Origin: Plasmodium malariae
Lineage: Eukaryota; Apicomplexa; Aconoidasida; Haemosporida; Plasmodiidae
Direction of reading: 5' to 3'
Assembly (NCBI RefSeq): GCF_900090045.1
Contig: NC_041780.1
Coordinates: 514,501 to 578,500, forward strand
Length of the DNA: 64,000 nucleotides
Shown in pieces: positions 22,065-33,922 of this stretch; position 1 is the first letter of the stretch; every line of letters starts with the position of its first letter. Under the pieces are notes generated by a model. That model searched no databases. It was given only the letters and a program-made list of their open reading frames with translations, and was not told the origin of the DNA. The position numbers were made by a program, and so were the translations under genes.

Positions 22065-25000
22065 ATGCTATTCCATCATTTTGATTACAAAAAAATGAAT
22101 GAGATAGAGAAACTGGTAGAGGAGTACATTTCTCCTGAACAAGTCATGTTTCGGTATGGTAAAGAAAAGAAGGTAGAGATTATTTATGAAAAGAACAAAG
22201 ATAAAGAAGAGAACAAAATAAGAAATGAAATATTAAAAAAGCTAGTACTCTTTATAGAGGAAACAGATATAGAAGATGGCAAGGGAGAAAAAAAAAAGAA
22301 AGAAGTAAAAACAAAAGAAGAAAACAAATTAACGGATATGGATGTCAATACGAAAAATGAATTTTACCAGAACAGTTCAGGTAAAAATTTTAAAATAAAG
22401 TATAACAAATTAATACGAATAATCGTAATGTTAAAAAAATATTGTTTCTGCAATGAAAATATGAAAAGAGGGACAGCTGTAAATTTAATTGCCCAACTAT
22501 TTGACGAAGTAAACATTGCAAAATTGGAAAAAGAATATTTAAAATGTATTATATTTTTTTTTATTAAAAAAATAGAAGACTGGCATTGTGTTAATGGGGT
22601 AGTTAAGTTTTTTTTAATTATGTTTGAAAGGTATATAGACATACTGAGAGATATACAATATTCAAGTGAAATGACTACAATTTATAAATATTTATTCGTT
22701 TTAAAAAAAAATAAGAAAATGGGAAAGACGATTTACTTAACGAAGGAACGAAATGCAGATGAATTGTGCGTTGAAAGTAAAGAGGAAATGAATGCAGAAA
22801 AGGAAGAAGAATTGTGTGGGAAGCAAGAGCGACAGGAGTGGCATGATCATTATAGCGGTGGAGATGATAATGATTACTTAAATAATGGCGTGTATGATAA
22901 TGATTACTTAAATAATGGCGTGTATGATAATGACTACTTATATAATGATGAGTACGATAATTACGACTACGATGACTCATGCGATGATAGCGAAGAGGAG
23001 GGAAATTACGGACGTTATTATGAACAAGATGGCAATGAAGATAACGATGATGATGATGAATCAGAGGAGGAAATAGCGAAGGAAGAGAAATTTTGCGTTG
23101 TTTACAAAATTTTAAAAAACATGTTTAAACATATACATGCACCAAGTTATTTACAGAGTATAAGACTGAACTATTATAAAATAATATTAATATCTCTAGA
23201 ACAATTTAGAATTGAAATTTCTTCTATATCTAATTTTATCGATAAAATTCAAGTACAGCTAGAGAATGAATCAGATCCTAGAAACATTTTAGTTCTATTT
23301 GACATTATATATACGTTATGCAGTAAGTATCTATCACCTCCTATTGGTAGTGATGAAGATGTAGTAAGTGTGAATGAGGAATACGTAGATAGAAGCAGTC
23401 TGAACAGTGTAAGGGACGAAAAGAGTAGAGAGAAGACTCGTGTCCACGCTGCTCAGCAGGACAAACGAAGCGTTACCTACGCGAATGAAAATTGTGCAAA
23501 CTATGGTCAAATGGATGATAATCAAACAAGCGCTAATCGCACGAACGACAATCAAGTAGCAGATAATCAAGCAGTAGATAATCAAGCAGTAGATAATCAC
23601 GTAGCAGATAATCACGTAGCAGATAATCACGTAGCAGATAATCAAGTAGCAGATAATCACGTAGCAGATAATCACGTAGCAGATAATCAAGTAGCAGATA
23701 ATCAAGTAGCACATAATCACGTAGCAGATAATCAAGTAGCAGATAATCAAGTAGCAGATAATCAAGCAGTAGATAATCACGTAGCAAATAATCAAGTAGC
23801 AGATAATCACGTAGCAGATAATCAAGTAGCAGATAATCACGTAGCAGATAATCACGTAGCAGATAATCACGTAGCACATAATCAAGTAGCACATAATCAA
23901 GTAGCACATAATCACGTAGCAGATAATCACGTAGCAGATAATCAAGTAGCAGATAATCAAATAGATGATGATCAAATAAAGGCTAATCAAATGGGTGATA
24001 ATAACATAAGCGCTAACCAAATAAACGCGAACCAAATAAACACAAATGCGCTGTTCTCATATGAAAGGGAGATGCAGTACCTTAAGTCAGTTATAGATAT
24101 AGCGTTTTATTATTTCCCCATAGAATTCATAAATAGCGATGGGCGTTATGACTGCATCACTGAAGAGGATTTACAAGAATCCTTTTTAAAATGTTTAATG
24201 TCGAATAAAAGATTAGGAAGCTATGTAATAATGAATATATTAGATCAATTTTATAATACAGAGGATGATGAAATAAATGAAAAAAACTTAAAAAGTATTC
24301 AAAAAACTTTAGAAATTTGTGTTCCTTTTTATGGTTGTGTATGCACATCAAAATTTATTACTACAGTTATTGGAATAATTGAACTAGAGTGTATAGAAAA
24401 TGATTGTGCAGATAAGATGATGAACTATTTTATTGATATACTTTTAATATTTATAAATAATATGAATAAAGAAGAAACGAATGGGAAATATTCTTTACTT
24501 AATAAATGTTTTCTTAATATGTTTAAAGAATTCCAAAGGTATATTATACTACATAAAAAGATGTATGAAAAAGATGAGGAATACAATTTTTTTAATTTTG
24601 CTCATTTGTCAAGTACACACTTAAGCCCATGTGGTGTTATACTTACCACTAATGAAAACATAAAGACAAGTGAAGAAAAAACGGACATCCCACTTATTCC
24701 CGATGAGAAGCGTGAAACGTTGTTACATAATTTACTACCACCTTCGAAAGAAATACTTAATTCTAAAATGCTGCATGTAAACGAAATAATAGCGGAATCG
24801 TGTGAAGGCGTTACACCAGAGGGAAACAGCAACGCAATTGAAAATTTTGATCTGAACGACATTGCCAATGTGTCAGATTCATCGTCCATTAGCGCTGGAT
24901 TGGGCGAAGAAAATAGCTTTGTGCGTTCGATGAACAAGTATGAAATGAGTGTGATAAGCGGAAGTGAAAGAAGTGATAGGAGAGATCGAAGTGATAGGAG

Positions 25001-28000
25001 TGGTCGAAGTGATAGGAGTGGTCGAAGTGATAGGAGTGGTCGAAGTGAGAGGAGTGGTCGAAGTGAGAGGAGTGGTCGAAGTGAGAGGAGTGGTCGAAGT
25101 GGTAGGAGTGGTCAAAGCGACCGAAGCCAGCGAGACATATTTTCCATTATTAAGGAAAAGGACGAAATTGAAAAAATGAAGGAGAACAAGAAGAAGCAGA
25201 AGAAGAAAGAAGGGAAAAAAAAAAATAAAATAAAATTTCACAAATTTCATGTGATAGAAAGAATACTCATATGCATATCGAAAGGGAATATGCCCATCTT
25301 TTTGTACATGATAAACAGTATTATTAAGCCGATCTTGAGGCAGTGTTATTATTTAGTAAATTTTCTAACGAATGAAAAGGGAAAAAAAAGAAAACAAAAA
25401 AGTAATCCAACAGAGGATGCTAACATTAAGATAAGGGAGAAATTGGAGGAAGAAACCCAATCCGACAAGGAAAAAGTGAGTGTGCTAGGTATTACTAAAT
25501 TTTGTGGTAGTAATGAAAAGGACGTATTTACATATGATGTGAGGGATAGAAAAATATGGGATTTACTGGTTATGTATATAAACTTTTTAAATAATGTTCT
25601 CGAAAAGAGTGCACACGTAGATGAAGTAGTATTGTATAATATATGTTTTATAAAAGAAATATACATAATTACAGAAATATTAAAAAAAGGAATTTATTTT
25701 TTTTTTCATAAATATCATGATTGCGGTTTGAATCTGTACAATGTTCTCACATATTTTATATGTATGCATAATGACAGGAATGATATAAATCATCATAGGG
25801 GTAGTACTTGTAACATCTCCTTTTTTTTTAAGACCATTTTTTCCTTTTTTTATATTATCGGTTTGCACCCAACTAAAAAAGAAGGCATTTCTTTTTTTTA
25901 TGAACATGGTAATAGTAAAATTTGCACTGAAATATTTGGAGATAACTTCGTATATGTAGATTTATGGAGAATTAGTATTAACACAAAACATGCTGATTTT
26001 GAAAAGGACATCAAGTATAACAATGATAATATTATTAATAAGAAATGTAAGGATTATAAAGTGAATGACCTATTTTTTTTTCTTAATTTAGTAAATAAAC
26101 TTATAAAATATAAATATGAACAGATTCAGAATTATATTAACATTATTATGATTAATATATGCCTATTAATATTAAAGATGTATGTTTGTGCATATAAAAA
26201 TTTACATTATTATATAAATTATGTGCATAAAGTATACTTTATGAACATACCATCTCTCTTCTTCTTGGCAACGAATATATCATCTTTCATCTTGAAGCAT
26301 TTTTATAATTATGTAGAAACGATAAAGGAAATATGTCTGTGTATAAAAAAGGATGACAAGTGTATTTCGTCTTATCAGACACACACACTACCCCATAAGT
26401 GCTCACAAACTAATATCCCTAATGGTGTAATGAAAAGGCTCTACTCACGTTTTTGCAACACAGAGACGGATGTAGTCGGTGCAAGCTTTGATGATAAGGA
26501 AGTTAGTTGTGGCGTGAATACATATAATGATGAAATTAATGAGGATGGAAATGCTGGAAACGCTTTTAATCGTTGGGATGAATTCCTTCAGTTCATTAGT
26601 GAGAACAACCCCTCGAGTCAGTACATGAACGGGGCAATGCTAAAATGTGGCGTCGAAAAGATACACAATTTATTTTATGATGATAGTGCAGTAATACCTG
26701 AGCAAGATGGTATAAATCGGGGGTGTGGTAAGGTTAAAGAGTCGGTTGATCAGAAAGAGAGCAAATGCAAAATTGTAATTAATAAACGTTTGAATGATAA
26801 AGAAATCGTCGCTTTTCATTTTTTCTTTCTTCTAAATCTAACTTATATGCATATCTATTACACGTATTTACAAGCAGTAGAAATGTTACGAACGGATGAA
26901 AAAGCGGTAGACGCAAATGTGAGTAGTGGATGTGATTTAGAAGAGGGACATAAGGACAAAGAGGAGGAACATTATGAAAAGGATCAAGTAAAAACCTTGC
27001 TATATGATAGACCTATTTCTGTGAATAATTTAGAAATACTTGAACTGTGCATAAATTATATATATGAAGAAAAGATAATCAAAAATGTCTTTTTAAATAA
27101 AGCTTGTGAACGGATTTTGGATGAACAGGAAGAGAAGGAAATGGTTCGAAGCATAGAAATAGCTAACGAGGATTTAAATTTAAACTATTATGCAACTTAC
27201 ATAAATGGTAGTAGTGACATAAATGGTAGAAGTGATAGAATTGATAGAAATAATGGAAATATTAAGAATAATTTTATACCAATTAATTATATAAAAAATG
27301 TTGAGTTAAAGGATCTAATGACATGCGTAATGGTGGACAAAACGAGTACAGATGTTAAAAATGAATTATTGTCGTATGTAATAAATAAAAATATATTTAA
27401 AAATGTAATTAATTTAGACATAAATATGTTTCTTCACCTTTTAAAAACAACATTAACAGTTTATGTTATATATGAGAAGGATAGTAAGAACAACTTAGAA
27501 GGAAAGAGGAGATCTAATGAAGATAGCTGTTTACTATTTGCTGGATATGTGTATGGAAAGTTAAAAGGATGTTTTAATCATATTTTTATATTCTATGATG
27601 AGATGAAAAAAAAAGAACTTTTAGAAAAATTGATTCAGAATTGTGTATGTACAAATAATAGTACAGTTGATATAAATGAACAGAATGACATGTTTTACGC
27701 ATTTTTTAAATTACACAGTTGTTCGTTTGATCTAAATAATAGTAAGATTGATACATTACATCCTCCATTTAATGCGTTATTACTTCTCTTCCTACCATTC
27801 CCACTTTCTGTTTATCCTTTCATCGGGAGAAGTTACATGCACAAATTGATAAAATTATGCATGTATATATATTTATATAATATATATAGCACAAACGATT
27901 CATTAGTTAGCGGCATACCATCAGAATGCAAGAACGATAATTGTGTAGATGCAAAAGAGCAGCATTATACATGTAATAAGATGAGCCATACTTGTTTGGT

Positions 28001-30835
28001 AAAAGATGAAGAGGATTTACTTAATCAGTACGACACGTTTTTGAAATTTTTAAATGAGAAAAGTGCTTTTTATTTGAAAGAATTTATTCATGAATCTTTT
28101 GATCATAATGAAATAAAAAAATGTTTATCTCTAATTGATTGCACCAATATGAGAAGTATGTATAAATGCTCTCTACAAATTATGAGTATCTTATTACACA
28201 CTTGTGACTGTAAAGGCGAAATGCTACCATTTGTGTATACTCATTTCGATTTAATAAGACAATTTTCAGTTACCCTAAAAGGAGCCTTACTATTTAAGGT
28301 AATAATACAGCATTTCACGGATATGTTTGAGGCGTTTATCCATAAACGCTGTGTCAGTAACGAAGGGGGTAGCAACGATCAATTCAGGTACTTCCTGTCC
28401 AGGTTTGTTGATTTTGTCACGCAGGGAGGGGAAGAAATCGGAGCCGGTGAAGAAGTGGAAGGGGGGGAAGAAGCGGAAAGAAGGGAAGAAGCAGTAACGG
28501 GGGAAGTAACAGAAACAGGGGAAGTAGCAGTAACAGGGGAAGTAGCAGTAACAGGGGAAGTAGCAGTAACAGGGGAAGTAGCAGTAACAGGGGAAGTAGC
28601 AGTAACAGGGGAAGTAGCAGTAACAGGGAAGAAGCAGTAACAGGGGAAGAAGCAGTAACAGGGGAAGAAGCAGTAACAAGGGAAGAAGCAGTAACAGGGG
28701 AAGAAGCAGTAACAAGGGAAGAAGCAGTAACAGGGGAAGAAGCAGTAACAGGGGAAGAAGCAGTAACAGGGGAAGAAGCAGTAACAAGGGAAGAAGCAGT
28801 AACAGGGGAAGAAGCAGTAACAGGGGAAGAAGCAGTAACAGGGGAAGAAGCAGTAATTGGAGGAGAAGCCGCACATGTGTGCAAGCTATTTTTCCTATTT
28901 GACTATTTGTATTTTAGCAAAAAAGAAGACACGGAAAAGCAGGAAAAAGTTTACTTCAACGGTGAGGGTAAAGGGGTCTCCACAGAAAATGTTCAAAGTA
29001 TGCACAAAAAGAGAAACAGTTTTTATAAAAGGAACGAAGACATATACATAGTTGACCAATCGCACCTAAGTATCTTCCTAGAGTGTGGGGGGAAAAAAGA
29101 GGGTAAAAATGGATCCAAAGAAACAACAGTATATAATTGTAGGTATTTAAGAAGAGTTAATTGTTTTCCATTTAATGAGGGCACAATAGATGTAATAAAT
29201 TTGAAAAGAATGTTTTCGATGAAGAACGAAATATTATCAAGTTGTGTTACCATGAATGAGGATGATTTCTATTTATATTGCCATTTTTTTTATTGCCTTT
29301 TTCAATATATGTCCATTTTTTACGATTTAAATTTTTATACACAGGAAAAATTTAATGAAGAATATTTTGAAGAGAATATTGAATATTTGTGTAATAACTT
29401 AGATAATAATACTTGTGGTACGTCAACATTAATTCTGTTCTACTATAGTTATGTAACCTATATGTATGAGAAAATTTACTCTACTATATATAATATAGAT
29501 ACGAACACTTTATTTGAAAAGGAAAATTATAATAGTATTACTTTTACCCAAAACAGAAGTTTTCTTATTACATACAAAAATATTCTAATTAATTATTTTT
29601 ACCATCTTTATAATTATTTTTATTTTATCGATGTTACGAATAGGTTTGTTTCTATGACAGAATTTTTCTTTATCTTGAACAGAGAAAAAATCATTTTTGA
29701 ATATTCCTTACCTTATGATTTCATTTGTAAAAATGAACAAATTGTAAAATTTGTGCAAAATTTTATTTGTAATTCTGCCTTCAATCCTTACGCAAATGTT
29801 GAAAGAACTCAAGAAAAAGGGAAAACTACATTTGTATTCGATGAAATGAAGAAACAAAAACGAAAAAATATGTACATTATTGAAGAAAATAATCAGGTTA
29901 ATGGAGAAACCAAAGGAAATATTCCATTAAATGTTGATTCGGCAAATTATGGTAAATTTATTGACAATGAGACGAACGCGAAAGCCATTTATGATGACAG
30001 CGGAGTCTGCATTGAGAAGTCCATCACGCAGTCCAACAATGCACCCATCAGTACGTCCACCACTACTTCTGTCATTACGCCTATCCCCCCTAACGTCGAA
30101 AATGACGAAAAGTGCGCCCTTTTTTTGGACGGTTTAAGAAAGAGAAAGGAAAAATTAAACAAATACAATTGCAAATATCTGAGCATAATCCATGTAATGG
30201 CAATATTACTGTTAAATATGCCCATTGAAGAAGCAATAAATGATTACTACCATGTTTTAGAGATATGCTTACTTAAGGGCATTAATAAAGTGTCCAATTT
30301 TTTTATCAGCAAAACGGATTATCTATATAACAACAAAAAGTATATCAATGGGATATTAAGGAAAAACACAAGTCTAGTTAAACTAGTGTTTGCCGACACC
30401 CGTACTGACAGTGATAATCATAATGATGCGTGTGAAAATCGGGATGGAAGTAAAAGGAGGGAAAAAGAAGTTGGTGAAAATAAATTAAAAAAAATATTAG
30501 TAAAGGAAATTATATCAATGAACATGATACTCTGTTTGCGTTTACTTTACCTTATAATTAATTTATTGAATTATTTTTTAAAATTTGAAACTAAAATTAA
30601 AGAAAAAACAAGGAATAAGAAAAGTAATAAAAATAGAAGTTTAAAAGAGAATTTTCATTTTTTATTATCTTATAAAAGTATAATTATTAAAAGTGTATTG
30701 AAAATAATCGTTTCGGTGCCCCTAGCTTTAATTAGACACCTGTGCGCTTGTATTTTTTACGTTCTGTCCTTTTTTAGTTACCAGTCCTTTCTCTCCTACT
30801 CGGTTATTCAAGATGTAGGTTATTTGAGAAAATAA
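22065..30835 (+). CDS. MMS19: MMS19-like cytosolic Fe-S assembly (CIA) targeting protein, split by a 1-nt frameshift
   Basis: Two ORFs (22065-28640 and the frame that runs to 30835) belong to one gene. The first stops inside an 18-bp minisatellite where one copy has GGG (28626-28628) instead of GGGG; beyond it the repeat stays open in the next frame and continues into unique sequence. An intact product would be about 2923 residues. The MMS19 assignment rests on two segments: residues 132-188, with RGTAVNLIAQLF and KIEDWHCVNGVVKFFL, match the MMS19 N-terminal HEAT repeats, and near 683, FPIEFINSDGRYDCITEEDL matches the hallmark FP.(D/E)F...P.D..GI..EDL. MMS19 delivers Fe-S clusters to DNA polymerases and helicases with CIAO1/CIAO2. 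Large Asp/Asn, Arg/Ser and Glu/Val/Thr repeats account for the excess over about 1000 residues. The start could also be the ATG at 22095. Confidence 0.75.
22864..22953 (+). repeat. 30-bp coding repeat
   Basis: Three copies of a 30-bp unit encode Asp-Asn-Asp-Tyr-Leu-Asn-Asn-Gly-Val-Tyr in an acidic insert of the MMS19-like protein. Confidence 0.85.
23545..23960 (+). repeat. 15-bp coding minisatellite (about 28 copies)
   Basis: The unit gataatcaagtagca and its cac/aca variants encode Asp-Asn-Gln/His-Val-Ala repeats in the MMS19-like protein. The reverse strand is also open throughout, giving long spurious Leu/Ile/Tyr-rich ORFs. Confidence 0.9.
24967..25118 (+). repeat. 18-bp Arg-Ser-Gly coding repeat
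   Basis: About eight copies of aggagtggtcgaagtgat encode Arg-Ser-Gly-Arg-Ser-Asp/Glu, an SR-like segment in the MMS19-like protein followed by a Lys-rich stretch. Confidence 0.85.
28497..28857 (+). repeat. 18-bp minisatellite carrying the MMS19 frameshift
   Basis: About 20 copies of an 18-bp unit. The first block reads gggg-aagtagcagtaaca (Gly-Glu-Val-Ala-Val-Thr). From 28629 the unit becomes gggg/aggg-aagaagcagtaaca (Glu-Glu-Ala-Val-Thr-Gly/Arg). The GGG at 28626-28628, at the block boundary, shifts the frame by one base and leads to TAA at 28638-28640. Confidence 0.9.
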
Positions 30836-30947
30836 ACTGCATGAATGTCTGTGAGTTTGCTCGAGCGAGTGAACGAACACAATTTCGTGAGCGTGTCCTG
30901 TGCATATGTACACATATGAACATACATATATACTTATATATACGTTC

Positions 30948-31167
30948 CTACTTTTGCGTCATTTGCGGTGTTCCATTTTTGAAAAAACTTGCGCCATGAA
31001 GATGAAACAAAACTGCGTATAATTTTTTTATCACTGTCTTATTCCATTTTTCATGTCTAAGATAGTTATAATGACTTAGTGGCTATTTATTGGCCGTTCA
31101 GTAGCCATTTTGTATTCTTACCTGTTTCGTTCGTGCTAACACTTTTTTTAATTTCTCCTTTTTTCAT
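30948..31167 (-). CDS. Candidate two-exon microprotein, 36 residues
   Basis: Exon 1 is 31122-31167 (MKKGEIKKSVSTNET), ending in phase 1 before a consensus GTAAGA donor. Exon 2 is 30948-31012 after atacgcAG, in matching phase (VLFHLHGASFFKNGTPQMTQ core, TAG stop). The acceptor lacks a pyrimidine tract and other AG choices exist. No family is recognised. Confidence 0.22.
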
Positions 31168-31282
31168 TTTACTTCTTACTTTTTCATAGATAAAATGGTA
31201 CTTATCAATAGCGTCAGTTGATCCCCATAGGAAGGTCCGAAGAATGGTAGTACTCTGCAGGGCTAGATGGATGTAGCAGATT

Positions 31283-31375
31283 GCTTATTTTTTTTTGTTT
31301 ATTTTTTTTATTTTGTTTATTTTGTTTATTTTTTTTATTTTGTTTATTTTTTTTATTTTGTTTATTTTGTTTTAT
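31283..31375 (+). repeat. ttttgtttatttt simple repeat
   Basis: Irregular 10- to 15-bp T-rich units (tttattttgtttatttt). Phe/Ile/Leu ORFs over it are artefacts. Confidence 0.75.
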
Positions 31376-32060
31376 TTTGATATATATTGCTTTATTTTGC
31401 TTTATTATAGTATATTTCATCATATTTCATTATATTTTATTTTTTTTTTTTTTTGTACAAAAACAGTAAAAACAGAGTTAAATGCAATATAAAATATAAA
31501 TGTTATAATTTGTAATTAATAAATTAGAAAACCATATTTAAAAAAAAAAGATTTTTATGTATAGTTTCTTATGAACTTAAGACAAATAGGTTGAATGAAT
31601 AAGTATGTAGGTATGAATACATATATATATTTATTTATAATATATGAATGTGTGTATGGATGTATGAAAAAAGAGACTAACAAAATAAAGCTCTGAAATA
31701 AAAAAAAAAATTAAAAGGGGGAGGCAATTTTGCATTAACAGAAATCTATAAATTTATTTGAAGAAGCGAAAATAAGAATAAAACGAGTCAGAATAAGAGC
31801 TGCATAATTCTATATATTTATGTGAGCATATATACATATATTTCCTAAAAAAACTAAAAATGTGGAGAAAAATTCTTCCTTTTTTTCATGTGCATACGTA
31901 TCAATCACATACGTATATATATATACGTGCACACATATGTATGCGGGCATAAGCACATATATAACAATTGACTCATTCCTTTCCTTTACCTTTTTGTAAA
32001 GAATACATGTAAAAATAAAAAAACATGATCTGACGTTAAATTTCTTTTAGAGAAAAAAAA

Positions 32061-32215
32061 CTAAATTGATGTTGCAAGAAATACAAGTAACATAAGTATA
32101 AGAAGAAAGGGTCCATACAGTACGAACAAATATTTCCACCTGAACACGCGCACAAAAAAAAAAAAAAAAAAAAAAAAAAAATTATGAACAGGTAATGACA
32201 ATTTTGCGAAAAAAA

Positions 32216-32252
<37 letters not shown>

Positions 32253-33922
32253 TATTTATTTAAATAGCTAGATCGATATATAGAATAGCAGAACGGGAAT
32301 CATTTTAATATATAGATTTTTCAATTTATCATTTGGAAATCTTACGAAATATAGCGCCCGTGGATCATCAGGTTAAGAAACACCTTAAATGGGGTCCTAC
32401 ATTACAAAAAAAAAAGAAAGAAATGAAGAAAGAAAGAAAGAATGGAATAAGGTAATTTACATGTTATCCATAAATATATGATGGCCTTAAATTAATATTT
32501 AGTAGCAATCTAAAGGTCTAAGCGCCTCAAAATATAACGAAACATAAAAGCACAACAAAACACAAGCTTTGGTAAGGAATAAAATGATAAAAAAAATGTT
32601 GCTACGGAGGAACGAAAACACAGTGTGGTATATACAGAAATAGCATATGTAATGTAAAGTTTAGATTGTATTATGTAACAAAATTAAAAATAAATAAAAA
32701 AAAAAAAGGAACAAATATTGTAAGATTTACCAGTTAGTTCTTCCTTTATATTTTATATCATTTAGAATCATAGCTACATAGTGATGGCAGTTATTCCTGT
32801 AAAAGGAAATTTATATATATACTTTTTTTATTTTGTGCATTTATATTGGTACTTTTTCTTTTTTTTTTTTTTTATAATGTTGTAACATCATTGAAGATCA
32901 GCTCTTTTTTCTTACACAAGTAGGTTATGCTGTATTTTTAGAAAAGGAAAATACATATAAAATTGGTTAAAAAGAAATATATATAATAATAATAAAATAA
33001 CAAATACGTAAATAAAAAACGTTATATATAAGTATTATCAAATAAGGCACAAACATGGTACAAATTAGATCAAAGCAGGCATATTTCTAAAGGGCTAGTT
33101 ATTATATTTATGAAAATGCAAGATTTATATGTAAGGAATGCATATTATAGCTACCTTCCTCTTCGAAAAAATATTATCAGCCTTATAAATAGCGTCATCA
33201 TAGGACTGGTATAAACAAATTAAAGAATAAAAAAATATGTACATATAAACATTTACATCCAATAATTTAACTACTTTATAGCATGAACATATTTGCGCTT
33301 ATATTTTTTTCTTTTTTATTATACCTTATCAGTAAATGCAAGGGGAAGTTTGTTTTTATCCAATTTCCAGTATTTCATAGGATCACTAAATGCCATATTA
33401 TCTAAAATTGGATAACAAAATGGAACAAAATTTTCATATGCAAAATTTGCACATAATAATAAATAAAAACAAGAATGAAGGCTCCTTAAGTGTGTGTAAG
33501 ATTACCAACTGAGATGGTGAAGGATCCCGAAAAATCATGAATTAATCCTGTTGACGTGCATATTCCTAATGCGTAAAAAAAAAAGGAAGTTAACATTTTT
33601 GACAATTTGGAGGGTTGCTGATTGATTAAGAAGTCATATGTTGTAATTATATGTGTTAATTAAATGGAGTAGTTAAATGAGGTACTTAAAAAGGAAATTT
33701 ACCAACATGTCCAAGAACTGGAATAAAGGTTGATGCGCATGGCAGATAAGAGAATACAACACAGTATGGGAACTACTCGTAATAATAAAAAAAAAAAATA
33801 TATATATAAATACATAAGTAATACAAGAATTTACAAATAAACCAAGCTTTACATTGCTGTCTTTCAGTTACCTTGTTGTCTTTTTCATTAATTTCTGTAT
33901 TTGTCATAAAATCATTTGGCAT
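32061..33922 (-). CDS. TMEM222: TMEM222 / DUF778 (RTE1-like) membrane protein, nine exons
   Basis: Nine exons on the minus strand: 33872-33922, 33703-33772, 33506-33565, 33325-33401, 33155-33205, 32916-32929 (14 nt), 32731-32796, 32346-32396 and 32061-32139. All have GT..AG borders and matching phases, giving 172 residues. The translation follows the TMEM222/DUF778 family from end to end: FPYCVVFSYLP, GHVGICTSTGLIHDFSG, DNMAFSDPMKYWKLD, NCHHYVAMILND, TNW, GRYIS, then a C-terminal hydrophobic helix ending in TSI. Family members are about 200 residues, membrane-associated, and include plant RTE1, an ethylene-receptor regulator; their biochemical activity is not established. The invariant Cys/His residues (CHHY) and the ICTS..G..HDF motif are present. 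The ATG at 33922 is the first Met; an upstream exon is not excluded. No exon exceeds 80 nt, so the gene does not show up as a long ORF. Confidence 0.88.

Larger units (their letters stand above)
30836..32060. other. Convergent intergenic region
   Basis: Downstream of the MMS19-like gene and of TMEM222. It holds a candidate microgene at 30948-31167 (listed separately), a tttttgtttattttg run at 31283-31375, poly-A tracts and several tatatacata elements. Nothing else is supported. Confidence 0.6.

Noticed and set aside
23334..24035. Long minus-strand ORFs over the 15-bp array (also 23533-23907)
   Set aside because: They are reverse-strand shadows of the Asp-Asn-Gln-Val-Ala repeat in the MMS19-like gene.
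28290..28884. Three minus-strand Leu/Pro, Cys/Phe and Ser/Thr repeat ORFs
   Set aside because: They are shadows of the 18-bp minisatellite, which lacks stops in all reverse frames.
28877..30835. Independent gene starting at GTG 28877
   Set aside because: There is no ATG at that point, and the frame is open upstream through the repeat into the MMS19-like gene; it is the downstream part of that gene.
31281..31492. Phe/Ile/Leu-rich plus-strand ORFs
   Set aside because: They are simple T-rich sequence with alternative start codons; no polar coding segment.
32340..32400. Box C/D snoRNA-like TGATGA/CTGA motif on the minus strand
   Set aside because: The motif lies inside a coding exon of the TMEM222 gene and the C and D boxes have no proper spacing.
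32499..32601. Alternative last exon for the TMEM222 gene (hydrophobic tail after AG at 32602-32603)
   Set aside because: It is in phase and hydrophobic, but it gives Cys instead of the conserved Trp and lacks the GRYIS motif. The pair 32346-32396 plus 32061-32139 restores TNW, GRYIS and the family C-terminus.
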